A stretch of 28,410 nt of DNA from UBA4655 sp964585575 (GCA_964585575.1 CAZPEM010000025.1:1-28410), one strand, 5' to 3'. Counted from the first letter of the stretch, positions 7,031 through 15,814 are shown. The notes: a model not told the origin generated them from the sequence alone. Numbers and translations: made by a program.

Positions 7031-8482
7031 TCAGAAGTCGTAGTCGAACCGCATGCCGTAGATGTCGGTGAGGCTGTTGCCCTTGTTGAGATCGTCGAGG
7101 GCCGCCCGGATGTAGTTGAACTTCACCCGCGTGTGGGGGTTCAGGTACCAGTTCAGGCCGGCCGTGAAGTCGACGAGCTTGTTGCCGCGGATGTTCTCGT
7201 CGTTGAGGTTGATCATCGAGTAGCGGGCCGTGATCTCCCAGGCGCCGGGGCCGGTCTGGATCCCCTGTGAGCGGGTGCGGACGCGGAAGAAGGGGCTCCG
7301 CACCTCCATCCGCTTTTGCAAGCCCTTCTTCGTGTCGTAGGGACGATGCTCGCCGGTGAGGAACCAGCTCGCCTGCGCCATGTAGGAGTGGAAGAGCAGC
7401 GGCGGCCCGCCGATCTGGTCGACCGCGGCGAAGGCGTATTCCGACTGGAGGGAGAAGGAGCCGAGCACGAGCGAAAACTCGGGGTCGAAGAGCTGGAAAT
7501 CCTTCGCCGGGATGAACCCGGTATCCACGAAGATCGGCGCGAAGGGGGGCGTGCCGGGATTCGAAGACGGAACGGTGATCGGCTGGGCCTTGCGGATTTC
7601 GGGCGTGTTGCGAAACCGTACCCGGTCGTTCTCGGTCATGCGATAGCTGTAGCCCGCGCCGAGGTGGAGGTAGAACCGGCCGTCGCTCGCCTCGTCGTAC
7701 CAGGGGAGCCACGTCCGGCGGAGCGTGAGCGCCTGCCCGCTGTCGAACGAGTCGTTGCCGGTGTTGTCGCTGTTGGTGCGGAAGGTGCCGATCTGCCAGG
7801 TCTGCCGCTCGTCGTCGGTGTTGCCGTAGGCCATGACGCCCATGTTTCGCGCGGGGGCGAACGTGTCGACGAGCGACCGCTCCATGAACGTGTTGTTGAA
7901 GTTCTGCGTCACCCGCTCGAGGCTGAACGGCTCGAAGAAGTGGCCGAATCGCAGATTCTGCAGGTAGGGAAGGTCGTGGGCCTCGATGTAGTTGTCGAGG
8001 TAGGCCGGGTTGTTCGCGAGCGCGAAGTCGACGCCGAGCGAATACTCGAGCACCTCGAAGGCGGTGCCCCGCGCGCCGATGCGGACGCGGCGAAACTGCG
8101 CGCCATCCTGCAGGTCGCCGACGGTCTCGCGGCTCACCTCGTCCTGGCCGAAGTAGACCCAGTCGCCCTGCACCTGCCCGCCGAACTTCACCGTCGGCCG
8201 CTTCGCCGCCTCGGCCTTCTCCTTGGCCTGGGCGTCGGTGAGACCCTTGACGGTCTTCTCGAGGCTCTTGACCCGGTCGGCGAGTTCGGCCTTCTCGTCC
8301 TTTTTCTTGGCATCCTTGGAGTCGTTTTTGGGCTCCTTGGACGCGGTCTCCTTCGAGCCTTCGCCATCCGCCGCGCGGCCCGGGAGCGTCAACGGGCCGC
8401 CGACGACGAGGCAGAGGCCGATCACGGCACGGGAGAGGAATCGGGCTGTCGGCCACGAATCGGTCGGGTGGGGCGGGCGCAT
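7031..8482 (-). CDS. OprP-like (phosphate-selective O/P family) outer membrane porin
   Basis: This is a predicted outer membrane beta-barrel of 483 residues. It has a signal peptide with cleavage likely after LPGRAA near residue 38, then a Lys/Glu-rich low-complexity stretch and a coiled coil (ELADRVKSLEKTVKGL). The barrel follows with the family-typical YSLGVDFA, RFGHFFEPFSLERVT and NMGVM blocks, and the protein ends in MRFDYDF with a terminal Phe, as expected for insertion by the BAM machinery. This N-terminal coiled coil plus OprP barrel is common in planctomycete porins. The ATG at 8482 has GGAG five bases upstream. It shares a 132 bp divergent region with the acetyltransferase. The substrate is uncertain: the family name implies phosphate, but many homologues are general anion or nutrient channels. 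Confidence 0.87.
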   Translation of the reverse strand: MRPPHPTDSWPTARFLSRAVIGLCLVVGGPLTLPGRAADGEGSKETASKEPKNDSKDAKKKDEKAELADRVKSLEKTVKGLTDAQAKEKAEAAKRPTVKFGGQVQGDWVYFGQDEVSRETVGDLQDGAQFRRVRIGARGTAFEVLEYSLGVDFALANNPAYLDNYIEAHDLPYLQNLRFGHFFEPFSLERVTQNFNNTFMERSLVDTFAPARNMGVMAYGNTDDERQTWQIGTFRTNSDNTGNDSFDSGQALTLRRTWLPWYDEASDGRFYLHLGAGYSYRMTENDRVRFRNTPEIRKAQPITVPSSNPGTPPFAPIFVDTGFIPAKDFQLFDPEFSLVLGSFSLQSEYAFAAVDQIGGPPLLFHSYMAQASWFLTGEHRPYDTKKGLQKRMEVRSPFFRVRTRSQGIQTGPGAWEITARYSMINLNDENIRGNKLVDFTAGLNWYLNPHTRVKFNYIRAALDDLNKGNSLTDIYGMRFDYDF

Positions 8483-8614
8483 CGAAGCTCCGGTAATTCC
8501 GGTTGTGTCGTAGGTATCGGTCGCGCGGTCCCTGGGGATGAGAAGGCCAGGGGCGTTTGCCGGTGTGGTGGAAAGCTGGGAAGCTGGAGGAGTGTAGGAG
8601 ACACGGAACCTTTC

Positions 8615-9163
8615 ATGAATGAAATGATGCTCCCGATCCGGCTCGTCGACTGCGATCTCCGCCACGCCGGGGCGATCCGGGGAATCTTCAACGAGGTGAT
8701 CGAGACCTCGACGGCGCTCTACGAATACTCCCCCCGATCGATGGAGGAGGTCGAGCGTTGGGTCGCCACGAGGCTCGCCGAGTCGCGGCCGATTCTCGGG
8801 GCCGAGGACGACTCCGGCCGCCTGCTAGGCTTCGCAAGCTACGGCACGTTCCGTCATTTCCCGGCCTACAAGTACACGGTCGAGCACTCCGTCTACGTGG
8901 CGGCGTATGCGCGTGGCCGTGGCCTGGGCCGCCTGCTGCTTTCGGCCTTGATCGAGCGGGCGATGTCACGCGACGTCCACGTCATGGTCGGCGGCATCGA
9001 CGCCTCCAACGCCGCGAGCATCGCGCTGCACCGTTCGCTCGGCTTCAACCACGCCGGGACGATCCGCCAGGCCGGCTGGAAGTTCGGCCGCTGGCTCGAC
9101 CTCGAGTTTTGGCAGCGGGTGTTGACGGGGCCCGCTTCACCGACCGACGGGTCCATGAGATGA
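8615..9163 (+). CDS. GNAT N-acetyltransferase, phosphinothricin/methionine sulfoximine type
   Basis: This is a GCN5-related acetyltransferase of 182 residues, transferring acetyl from acetyl-CoA to an amino group. The fold markers are the N-terminal IRLVDCDLRHAGAIRGIFN block, GFASYGTFR (beta strand 4 region), VEHSVYV, and the acetyl-CoA loop ARGRGLGRLLL (about residues 93-103). The IDASNAASIALHRSLGF stretch and the late GWKFGRWLDLEFW are characteristic of the Pat/MddA group that acetylates phosphinothricin, methionine sulfoximine or related amino acids. Three in-frame ATGs lie close together (8615, 8624, 8627); the first is taken, with AGGAG about 14 bases upstream, so the true start may be slightly downstream. 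It is divergent from the porin gene and convergent on the oxidoreductase gene, with 33 bp between stops. It looks like a single-gene unit. Confidence 0.88.
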   Translation: MNEMMLPIRLVDCDLRHAGAIRGIFNEVIETSTALYEYSPRSMEEVERWVATRLAESRPILGAEDDSGRLLGFASYGTFRHFPAYKYTVEHSVYVAAYARGRGLGRLLLSALIERAMSRDVHVMVGGIDASNAASIALHRSLGFNHAGTIRQAGWKFGRWLDLEFWQRVLTGPASPTDGSMR

Positions 9164-9196
9164 CGGCCTGTCCGCCGCGGCCATGCCAGCCAATAG

Positions 9197-10669
9197 TCAG
9201 ACTCGCGGCAGTTCGTAGCCCTTGCGGTACTCGCGGGTGAAGAGGGAGTTGGCGGCGTCGTCCGTCGACCGCTCGGACGTCGGGTCGATCGTAAGCTCGC
9301 GGCCGAGCAGGAGCTTCGTCTTCGCAAGGTCGACGCCGTTTTCCCGGATGTAGTCCTCGAACGAATCGAGCGAGGCCCTCGCGCGGGGGTCGTCGGCCGC
9401 GAGCGTCGGCCGTGATCCAAGCTCCACCGGCTCGCCGAGCATCCACGAGACGTTGCCAAGATGGGCCAGGCTGCTCGAGAGATGTCCATCCTCGATGTCG
9501 AGGTTGAGATCGCGGTGGTTGCGGCTCCTGATCGCCTTCACGAAGTTCGCGAAGTGCTGTTGGTAACTGCCCCCCGACCATTTTCCCAGCTCGTTGCCGT
9601 CGTAGTCGAAGGCGGCGGCCGACGTGTAGTTGGGCGCCACGACATATCCTTCCGTGCCATACCAGATGTTGCAGGGAGAGTTGACGGGCCCCCCCTTCGC
9701 GAGCCCGAAGCTCACTTCCGGCTTGATCGGCAGGCCGCGGACGTCGGAGATGAGCAGGGCGTCATCCCACTGGTAGATCGTGACCTGGCTGTTGGCCACG
9801 TCGCCGTTGTCGATGTAGCCGAGCCTGCCACCGAGGCTGACGACCTTCTTTGGCAGTTCCTGCTTGCCCAGGCCCCAGCGGGCCTTGTCGAGTTCATGAG
9901 GATTCTGGTTGCCGATATCGCCGTTGCCGGTGGTTCGGTTCCAGTGCCAGTCGTAATGGAGCCGGTTTCGGACCGGCACGACGAGCGGTGCGGGGCCGCA
10001 CCAGAGGTCGAAGTCCATGTCCGCGGGAATCGGCGCGGGCGTCTCCACCAGGCCGATCGACTCGCGACGCTTGAAGCAGACGGCGTGGGCGACCTTCACG
10101 GGGCCGATCCGGCCGCTCTTCACGAAGTCGAGTGCCTCGCGCATGCCGGTCATGCTGCGGCTCTGCACCCCCATCTGGCAGATCCGGCCGAGCTTCCGAG
10201 CCCAGTCGGTCATGACCCGTCCCTCGCTCACGTTGTGGCTGCAGGGCTTCTCGACGTAGACGTCCTTGCCCGATTGCATCGCCCAGATCGCAAAGATCGC
10301 GTGCGTGTGATTGGGCGTGGCGATCGAGACGGCGTCGATGTCCTTCCTTTCGAGGAGCCTGCGGATGTCCTTGACGTACTCCGGCTGCCTGTCGAGCTTC
10401 TCGAAACGCTTCGCTTGCTTCGCAAAGGCCGCCGGGTCGCAGTCGCAGATCGCGACGAGATCGCTGTCGGGGTTGGCGATCCACTCGCTGACGTGGGCGC
10501 CGCCCTGGCCGTTCACGCCGATCACGGCGACCCGCAGCCGGTCGTTCGGGCCCGCGGGTTTCGGCTCGACGGCGAAGACCCGGCGGGGCGGGGCACCGTG
10601 CCCTGATGCCAGGGCGGCCACCGCGGCGGCGGCCGCCCGTTCGACGAAATCACGGCGGGATATCGGCAT
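9197..10669 (-). CDS. Tat-exported Gfo/Idh/MocA family oxidoreductase
   Basis: This is an NAD(P)-dependent sugar or cyclitol oxidoreductase of 490 residues. The N-terminus has a twin-arginine motif (SRRDFV, residues 4-9) and an Ala-rich hydrophobic stretch, so export of the folded protein by Tat is predicted. The Rossmann motif VIGVNGQGGAH lies near residues 49-59, and the catalytic-lysine motif EKPCSHN has Lys141. The following C-terminal domain with GNGDIGNQNPHELD is typical of the planctomycete members of the family, which occur in many copies per genome; their substrates are mostly unknown. The ATG at 10669 is chosen because the Tat motif begins just after it. It lies 90 bp downstream of the XRE-cupin regulator in the same orientation, suggesting co-transcription or control by that protein. 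Confidence 0.9.
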   Translation of the reverse strand: MPISRRDFVERAAAAAVAALASGHGAPPRRVFAVEPKPAGPNDRLRVAVIGVNGQGGAHVSEWIANPDSDLVAICDCDPAAFAKQAKRFEKLDRQPEYVKDIRRLLERKDIDAVSIATPNHTHAIFAIWAMQSGKDVYVEKPCSHNVSEGRVMTDWARKLGRICQMGVQSRSMTGMREALDFVKSGRIGPVKVAHAVCFKRRESIGLVETPAPIPADMDFDLWCGPAPLVVPVRNRLHYDWHWNRTTGNGDIGNQNPHELDKARWGLGKQELPKKVVSLGGRLGYIDNGDVANSQVTIYQWDDALLISDVRGLPIKPEVSFGLAKGGPVNSPCNIWYGTEGYVVAPNYTSAAAFDYDGNELGKWSGGSYQQHFANFVKAIRSRNHRDLNLDIEDGHLSSSLAHLGNVSWMLGEPVELGSRPTLAADDPRARASLDSFEDYIRENGVDLAKTKLLLGRELTIDPTSERSTDDAANSLFTREYRKGYELPRV

Positions 10670-10759
10670 GTGGTTCGGTCTCCGAGAAGACCGTAAGTGT
10701 AGCAAGCCCGTGGAGCAAGCCTGCCGTGGTCCGTTGCCCGGGCCGCCGAAAGCCGTCGG

Positions 10760-11413
10760 TTAGGAACGCGGCCGGGGAACGCCGGCGGAGGGCCGCCGCC
10801 GTGCGGACTTGCCGGAGGCGATGCGGGCACCGTTTCGCGCAGGCTCGATCGAGACGCTCAAGACCTTCGCCTTCGAACGGCCGGAGCAGTGAAGACCATG
10901 GGGGATCGTGGCGTCGAGGTAGACGCTGTCCCCCTCGTCGAGGTCGATCCGCTCCGGGCCGTACTGCAGTTGCACGTTTCCCGCGATCACCAGCAGGAAC
11001 CGTTCACCGACGAGACTGGTGACCGCCGAACGTCCGCCCGACGGCTGGGACGGGGCGAGGTGGAGAATGACCGGGTTCATGCCCCGCCCCCGCCACGTGG
11101 CGGCCAGCTGCTCGAGCCGGGTGTCGCCGCAGCGTTCGCCGGAGTTCTCGACCCGGCCCTGACCCTTGCGGACGACGACGTGCCGCGGCCGGACGGACAG
11201 CCCCTCGACGAGCTCGTCCACGCCGCACTCGAGGACGTCCGAGAGCTTCACGAGACCTTCGAGCGACGGCGACAAGAGGCCGTTCTCGAGCTTTGAAAGC
11301 CAGCTGACGGTGAACTCCGCCCGCGACACGACCTCGTCCAGGGTCAGCCCGCGGGCGACCCGGATCGCCCTCGCCCGTCGACCGAGATCAGCGAGGTTGA
11401 TCGGCATCGGCAT
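10760..11413 (-). CDS. XRE-family regulator with C-terminal cupin domain
   Basis: This is a cytosolic DNA-binding protein of 217 residues. An N-terminal helix-turn-helix of XRE/Cro type (about residues 11-66) is seen in LTLDEVVSRAEFTVSWLSKLENG-like sequence, with the recognition helix around TVSWLSKLENG. A cupin beta-barrel follows (about 110-195), with GERFLLVIAGNVQLQYG and the ending DEGDSVYLDATIPHGLHC. In this family the cupin usually binds a small effector or metal, making the protein a one-component sensor. The last 20 residues are Arg/Ser/Pro-rich and look disordered. Two ATGs (11413 and 11407) are possible starts. Likely targets are its own promoter and the downstream oxidoreductase gene, by position only. 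Confidence 0.88.
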   Translation of the reverse strand: MPMPINLADLGRRARAIRVARGLTLDEVVSRAEFTVSWLSKLENGLLSPSLEGLVKLSDVLECGVDELVEGLSVRPRHVVVRKGQGRVENSGERCGDTRLEQLAATWRGRGMNPVILHLAPSQPSGGRSAVTSLVGERFLLVIAGNVQLQYGPERIDLDEGDSVYLDATIPHGLHCSGRSKAKVLSVSIEPARNGARIASGKSARRRPSAGVPRPRS

Positions 11414-11530
11414 GAGCGGGCATCACCGGGCTGGGCGCAATCACGTTGCGACCGCCGAGTATGCTTGCGGAAAGATTCGCCCGCAAGAGGGGCTTTTCCC
11501 TGCCGAAGCGTGGAGAGCCGATTCGTCGCC

Positions 11531-11779
11531 TCAGGCGCCCGGCCGCCGAAAGTGGCGGTAGGCCTGGAGCACGTCGTAGAGATCGCTCGAGATGGTGACC
11601 TCGTCCTGCTCGAAATCGGTCAGCCAGGTGCGATTGCTCGCCACGGCATCGGCCAGCAGCGGGAGGATGTCTCCCAGTTGCAGTTTCACGCAGTTCGCGT
11701 CGGCTTCGCTCCCGAAGAGCGAGATGCCCTGCGGATCGGATTCGGGCCCCGTATAAACCTTCAGTTTCCGGATCGCCAT
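11531..11779 (-). CDS. Small conserved hypothetical protein, 82 residues
   Basis: I do not recognise a named family. The protein is soluble and acidic, with no signal peptide or membrane segment. It begins MAIRKLKVYTGPES, has a central DILPLLADAVASNRTWLTDFEQDEV segment that looks alpha-helical, and ends SSDLYDVLQAYRHFRRPGA. Coding is supported by the AAGGGAG ribosome-binding site eight bases before the ATG at 11779, by a normal codon pattern and by its compact fit between neighbours. The frame remains open a short way upstream to 11809, but the Shine-Dalgarno signal favours 11779. I have the impression of similar small proteins in other planctomycetes, but this is not verified. It sits 117 bp upstream of the XRE-cupin gene, on the same strand. 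Confidence 0.65.
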   Translation of the reverse strand: MAIRKLKVYTGPESDPQGISLFGSEADANCVKLQLGDILPLLADAVASNRTWLTDFEQDEVTISSDLYDVLQAYRHFRRPGA

Positions 11780-12058
11780 GTGGCACACTCCCTTGCCAAG
11801 AAGGCTCATTCATGACGGAACCGGCATGCCGGCATTCCCTGCCGGCCGTCGTCATGACGTGCCTTCGACACTCTTCCGTCGAACGGTGATATCGGCACGC
11901 CGGCCGCCAGAGTTTCGCCGGACTTCCCCCATTCCATCCGACCGGAAAAAACCTCGAAAAAACCGGGGAATAATGGCCGCTTTATCGGGACGATGAGGCG
12001 AACTAGGATCGAGAAGCCTCGCGAACCTGGATCGACTGCACAAACTGGGAAAACACTC
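11780..12058. other. Palindrome-rich divergent intergenic region
   Basis: No gene is seen between the small conserved protein and floA. The region holds the perfect palindromes CCGGCATGCCGG (11821-11832) and CGTCATGACG (11850-11859), and a second TCATGACG word near 11809-11816. Two A6 runs flanked by CCGG lie near 11940-11970, unusually A-rich for this genome. These could be regulatory sites or promoter-flanking DNA for the two divergent genes, but no confident -35/-10 pair was assigned. Confidence 0.35.
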
Positions 12059-13048
12059 ATGCCCCTCTTCCTTCCCGCCGCCGAGGTCCATTTGTTGGCC
12101 CAGGTCGACCGCACGCTGGCGGTTCCGATTTTCATCGCCGTCGGGATCGTGCTTGCCCTCGTGGGGCTCGTCATGCTGCTGCTGGTGTTCAACTACGGGC
12201 AGCTTTGGTTCCAGGCGTATTGGTCGAAGGCGCCGGTCACGTTCTTCGAACTGCTCGGCATGAGCCTGCGGAAGGTGAACGCCCGCACCATCGTCCAGGC
12301 GATGATCATGGCCACGCAGGCCGGGCTCGGCCGCGACATCCAGGCCCGCCGGCTCGAGGCGCACTACCTCGCCGGCGGCGACGTGCCGCGGGTGATCCGC
12401 GCGCTCATCGCAGCCCAGCGGGCCGGCCTCGATCTCGACTTCGACAAGGCCTGTGCCATCGACCTCGCCGGCCGCGACGTGCTCGATGCCGTGCAGACGA
12501 GCGTGAATCCCAAGGTGATCGACTGCCCCGACTCCGCGAGCGGCAAGACGACGCTCTCCGCCGTCGCGAAGAACGGCGTCGAACTGAAGATCCGCGCGCG
12601 GGTCACCGTCCGGACGAACCTTCAGCAGCTCATCGGGGGCGCCACCGAGGAGACGATCATCGCGCGGGTCGGCGAGGGGATCATCACGTCGATCGGCTCC
12701 TCGGAGAGCCACTTCGTCGTGATGGAGCATCCCGACCAGATCTCCAAGGCCGTGCTCGAACGTGGTCTCGACGCGCAGACCGCGTTCCAGATCGTCTCGA
12801 TCGACATCGCCGACATCGACGTCGGCGAGAACATCGGCGCCCGCCTCCAGGCGGACCAGGCCGAGGCCGACACCCGCGTGGCCCGCGCGAAGGCGGAGGA
12901 GCGTCGCAGCTTCGCGATCGCGAAGGAGCAGGAGATGAAGGCCGCCACCGCGGAGAACCGGGCCCGGCTGCTGCAGGCCGAGGCCCTGGTGCCGAAGTCG
13001 ATCGGCGACGCGTTCCGCGCCGGCAGGTTCGAGTCGGCGAAGGGGTGA
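12059..13048 (+). CDS. floA: Flotillin-like protein FloA
   Basis: This is a flotillin-like membrane scaffold of 329 residues, close to the usual FloA length of about 330. FloA organises lipid-rich membrane microdomains in bacteria and affects assembly of membrane complexes. The N-terminus has one long hydrophobic segment (about residues 20-44). The SPFH-like region follows, with [39 protein letters not shown] and [19 protein letters not shown] blocks typical of the family. The C-terminal third is an Ala/Glu/Arg-rich coiled coil ([19 protein letters not shown]). The ATG at 12059 directly precedes the family start; the upstream extension of the frame is unlikely to be coding. It converges on mnmA with 10 bp between stop codons, leaving no room for a terminator outside the genes. 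Confidence 0.93.
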   Translation: MPLFLPAAEVHLLAQVDRTLAVPIFIAVGIVLALVGLVMLLLVFNYGQLWFQAYWSKAPVTFFELLGMSLRKVNARTIVQAMIMATQAGLGRDIQARRLEAHYLAGGDVPRVIRALIAAQRAGLDLDFDKACAIDLAGRDVLDAVQTSVNPKVIDCPDSASGKTTLSAVAKNGVELKIRARVTVRTNLQQLIGGATEETIIARVGEGIITSIGSSESHFVVMEHPDQISKAVLERGLDAQTAFQIVSIDIADIDVGENIGARLQADQAEADTRVARAKAEERRSFAIAKEQEMKAATAENRARLLQAEALVPKSIGDAFRAGRFESAKG

Positions 13049-13058
13049 CCGCGACGGG

Positions 13059-14168
13059 TCAGTCGATCCAGCCGCCGCCGACGAGCCGGTCGTCGACGTA
13101 GCACACGGCCGCCTGGCCCGGCGAGATGGCTCCCGGCCGCTGGTCCGCGTCGCGGCAAAACTCGGCGATGAAGCGGCCCCCTTCGAGCGGCGTGACGAGG
13201 GCCGGCGCCGCCGGCCGCGCCGACCGCACCTGCACGGCCGCCTCGAACGGACCGTCGGGCGGAGGCACGAGCCAGCGGGCCTGCGAGGCGACGAGCTTCT
13301 CCTGCGGCACCTCCTCCGCCGTGCCGACCACGACACGATTGGCGTCGGCCTCGATCCGCACGACGTAGAGCGGATGGCCGACGGCGATTCCGATTCCCTG
13401 CCGCTGCCCCACCGTGAAATGCTCGATCCCGTCGTGGGTCCCGAGCGGCCGATTCGCCGTGTCGACGATCTGGCCGGCCCGCGAGCCGCCGAGGCGATGG
13501 GCCACGAGCCGCGCGTGGTCTCCGGGTGACACGAAGCAGATTTCCTGGCTGTCGGGCTTGTCGGCGGTGGAAAGTCCGAGGTCGGCGGCCCTTGCCCGAA
13601 CCTCGTCCTTCATGAGTTCTCCCACCGGAAGGAGCATCCGCGAAAGCGCCCGTGGCTCGACGTCGAACAGGACGTATGACTGGTCCTTGCCGCGGTCGCG
13701 ACCCCGCCTCAGCGCCGGCCTCGCCTCGTCCCCCGAGGATGCGCCGGAAACGATCTCGCGCTGGAGCCGGGCGTGGTGGCCCGTCGCGACGAAATCGGCG
13801 CCGATCGAGTCGGCGTAGTCGAACAGCCGTCCGAACTTCAGCCACGTGTTGCAGCGGACGCACGGGTTCGGCGTCCGTCCGCGGCCGTATTCATCGACGA
13901 AGTAATCGACGATGCGTCCGAAATCCTCGGAGAGATCGAGTGCGTAGAGCGGGATCCCGAGCCGGTCGGCGACGCGGCGGGCGTCGATCGAGTCGGCGAC
14001 GCTGCAGCAGCCCTGGTGGCCTCCGTCGATCACCGGCAGGGAGCCAGGCAGGGCCGGCTGCCCGTGCCGCATGAACACTCCCACCACGTCGTGGCCGGCC
14101 TCGACGAGCAGGGCCGCCGCCACGCTCGAATCGACGCCGCCGCTCATTCCCACGAGGACCCGCGCCAT
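13059..14168 (-). CDS. mnmA: tRNA-specific 2-thiouridylase MnmA
   Basis: MnmA thiolates uridine 34 of Lys, Glu and Gln tRNAs, giving 2-thiouridine and correct decoding of A/G-ending codons. This copy has 369 residues, the expected length. The PP-loop GMSGGVDSS (residues 7-15) binds ATP. The two catalytic cysteines are in NPCVRCN (Cys103) and SQEICFVS (Cys211), matching E. coli Cys102 and Cys199. The GKDQSYVLF block and HFTVGQRQGIG are also present. The ATG at 14168 lies 11 bp after the apt stop, so it is probably the second gene of an apt-mnmA unit. No truncation or motif loss is seen. It converges on floA. Confidence 0.96.
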   Translation of the reverse strand: MARVLVGMSGGVDSSVAAALLVEAGHDVVGVFMRHGQPALPGSLPVIDGGHQGCCSVADSIDARRVADRLGIPLYALDLSEDFGRIVDYFVDEYGRGRTPNPCVRCNTWLKFGRLFDYADSIGADFVATGHHARLQREIVSGASSGDEARPALRRGRDRGKDQSYVLFDVEPRALSRMLLPVGELMKDEVRARAADLGLSTADKPDSQEICFVSPGDHARLVAHRLGGSRAGQIVDTANRPLGTHDGIEHFTVGQRQGIGIAVGHPLYVVRIEADANRVVVGTAEEVPQEKLVASQARWLVPPPDGPFEAAVQVRSARPAAPALVTPLEGGRFIAEFCRDADQRPGAISPGQAAVCYVDDRLVGGGWID

Positions 14169-14179
14169 GGAGCCTCGCG

Positions 14180-14701
14180 TCAGTAGCGGAGCACCGTCTC
14201 GATGCGGAACGGAGAGAGACGTTCGCGACCTCCGAGCCCGCCGATCTCGAGGAGGAACGCCGTCCCGACGACGACAGCGCCGACCGCCTCGCACAGCCGC
14301 GCGCAGGCCGCCGCGGTGCCGCCGGTCGCGAGCACGTCGTCGACGACGAGCACGCGGGCGGCCGGGGGGAGGATGCCGCGATGGATTTCCAGGCGATCGC
14401 GGCCGTATTCCAGGTCGTACTCGTGCGAGATCGTGTCGGCCGGCAGCTTGCCCGGCTTCCGCACGGGCACGACGCCGGTCGCGAGCGCGATCGCCATGGG
14501 AGCGGCGAAGAGGAATCCGCGGGCTTCGACCGCCACGATCGCGTCGAGCTTCTCCGGTCGCCAGGGCTCCACGAGCAGGTCGATCGCCGCCCGGAACGCC
14601 TCCGCGTCGGCCAAGAGCGGCGTGATGTCGCGAAACAGGATTCCCGGCTTCGGGAAGTCGGGAACGGGGCGGATGAACCGCGAGAGGTCGAGTGTCGGCA
14701 T
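14180..14701 (-). CDS. apt: Adenine phosphoribosyltransferase
   Basis: Apt salvages adenine with phosphoribosyl pyrophosphate to give AMP in the cytosol. The protein has 173 residues, the usual length. It begins with the family-typical RFIRPVPDFPKPGILFRDITPLL block, has VAVEARGF, the RKPGKLP loop, and the PRPP-binding motif VLVVDDVLATGGT near residues 117-129. The ATG at 14701 is chosen because the conserved N-terminal block starts a few residues after it. The gene lies 31 bp after the sigma factor gene and 11 bp before mnmA, all on the minus strand, so the three may be co-transcribed. Confidence 0.95.
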   Translation of the reverse strand: MPTLDLSRFIRPVPDFPKPGILFRDITPLLADAEAFRAAIDLLVEPWRPEKLDAIVAVEARGFLFAAPMAIALATGVVPVRKPGKLPADTISHEYDLEYGRDRLEIHRGILPPAARVLVVDDVLATGGTAAACARLCEAVGAVVVGTAFLLEIGGLGGRERLSPFRIETVLRY

Positions 14702-14732
14702 GTGAAGGGGAAGGAGCCGGGTCGTGCGGGCC

Positions 14733-15614
14733 TCAGGCTCCGCGACGCAATTCGATCGTCGCGTGACCCACGCCGTCAAGCTCCGCCGCGAGATTCGCAA
14801 GCGTTTCCGACTCGATCTGCCTGACCCGCTCGCGGGTCAGCCCGAGCACGCCCCCGATTTCCTTGAGCGTCATCGGCTCGCCGCCGCCGAGCCCGAACCG
14901 CAGCCGGATGATCGTGGCGGAGCGGGTGTCGAGCTGCTCCACCCGCTTCATCATGTGTCGCATCGTGTCCTCGTCGAGAAGGATGTCCGCCGGACACTTC
15001 GTGTTCTCGTCCCGGACGATGTCGCCGAGCGACCATCCCCCCTCGGGATTCTCCGTCTGCGGGGCCGACTGGTTGATGTGGATCGCCTTCTTGATGATCG
15101 GCAGCTTCTTGCGGGCCAGACCGAGCATCCGGGCGATCTCCTCGTGCGAGGGCGTGCGGCCGAGCGTCTCGGAGAGCCTGGCCGCCGCGCGACGCCACTT
15201 CGAGAGCAGCTCCACCATGTACGCCGGGATCCGGATGGTCTTGCCGGAGTTGATGAGGGCCCTCTTGATCGACTGCTTGATCCAGTAGCTGGCGTAGGTG
15301 CTGAACCGCGTGCCGACCTTCGGGTCGAAGCCCTCGACCGCGCGGAGCAGTCCGAGATTCCCCTCCTCGATGAGATCGGGCAGCGGCAGGCCCCGGTTGG
15401 CGTAGCCGCGGGCGATGTTCACCACGAGGCGGAGGTTCGCCCGGATCATGTGGTCGCGTGCCTCCGCGCTCCCCCTGCCGATGGCCTCGGCGAGCCGCTT
15501 CTCCTCCTGTGCCGACAACAGCGAGGTCTGGTTGATCTCCCGCAGGTAGGTTTCGAGCGGGTTTTGTGCGGCGGTTCCGGCCTGCTTGTGCCGGGGGCGG
15601 GGGGATGGGGGCAA
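14733..15614 (-). CDS. sigA: SigA/RpoD-type RNA polymerase sigma-70 factor
   Basis: This is a short sigma-70 (293 residues) with regions 1.2 to 4.2 but no large region 1.1, as is typical of group 2 or planctomycete SigA-type factors. Region 1.2/2.1 shows NPLETYLREI and IRANLRLVV; region 2.3/2.4, which melts and reads the -10 element, is RFSTYASYWIKQSIKRAL; region 3 begins RIPAYMVELL; region 4.2, the -35 helix-turn-helix, is TLKEIGGVLGLTRERVRQIE. The start taken is a TTG at 15614, with GGAGAG six bases upstream. An ATG at 15794 in the same frame would add about 60 residues without recognisable sequence and with no family support. Whether this is the principal sigma or an alternative one cannot be decided here. 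Confidence 0.9.
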   Translation of the reverse strand: MPPSPRPRHKQAGTAAQNPLETYLREINQTSLLSAQEEKRLAEAIGRGSAEARDHMIRANLRLVVNIARGYANRGLPLPDLIEEGNLGLLRAVEGFDPKVGTRFSTYASYWIKQSIKRALINSGKTIRIPAYMVELLSKWRRAAARLSETLGRTPSHEEIARMLGLARKKLPIIKKAIHINQSAPQTENPEGGWSLGDIVRDENTKCPADILLDEDTMRHMMKRVEQLDTRSATIIRLRFGLGGGEPMTLKEIGGVLGLTRERVRQIESETLANLAAELDGVGHATIELRRGA

Positions 15615-15744
15615 GAAAGTCTCTCCGATCGGAGGTCGGCGGATGATGGCGACGACGGCGGGCCCCGAATGGGCCGCCGAACGACCTTGGTGATATCGGC
15701 CGATGAGCCGGAGAAATGCACAGGCGAGGGGACGAGCGCGGCGA

Positions 15745-15776
15745 GAATCGATCGAGCCGGCTGAATCGATCGAGCC
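15745..15776. repeat. Direct repeat upstream of the sigma factor gene
   Basis: The 14-mer GAATCGATCGAGCC occurs exactly at 15745-15758 and again at 15763-15776, an 18 bp period. A related AATCGAT lies at about 15807-15813. Each copy contains the palindromic core ATCGAT/CGATCG. The repeat is in the gap between the hydrolase stop and the sigma gene start, where a promoter or operator of the sigma gene would lie. Confidence 0.45.
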
Positions 15777-15814
15777 AACGGTGACGGCCCGCATCGTCCG
15801 CCGTCTAATCGATC

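Noticed and set aside
15615..15794. N-terminal extension of the sigma factor from the ATG at 15794
   Set aside because: The extra 60 residues have no sigma region sequence, while the TTG at 15614 has GGAGAG at the right distance just before region 1.2. The longer form remains a minor possibility.
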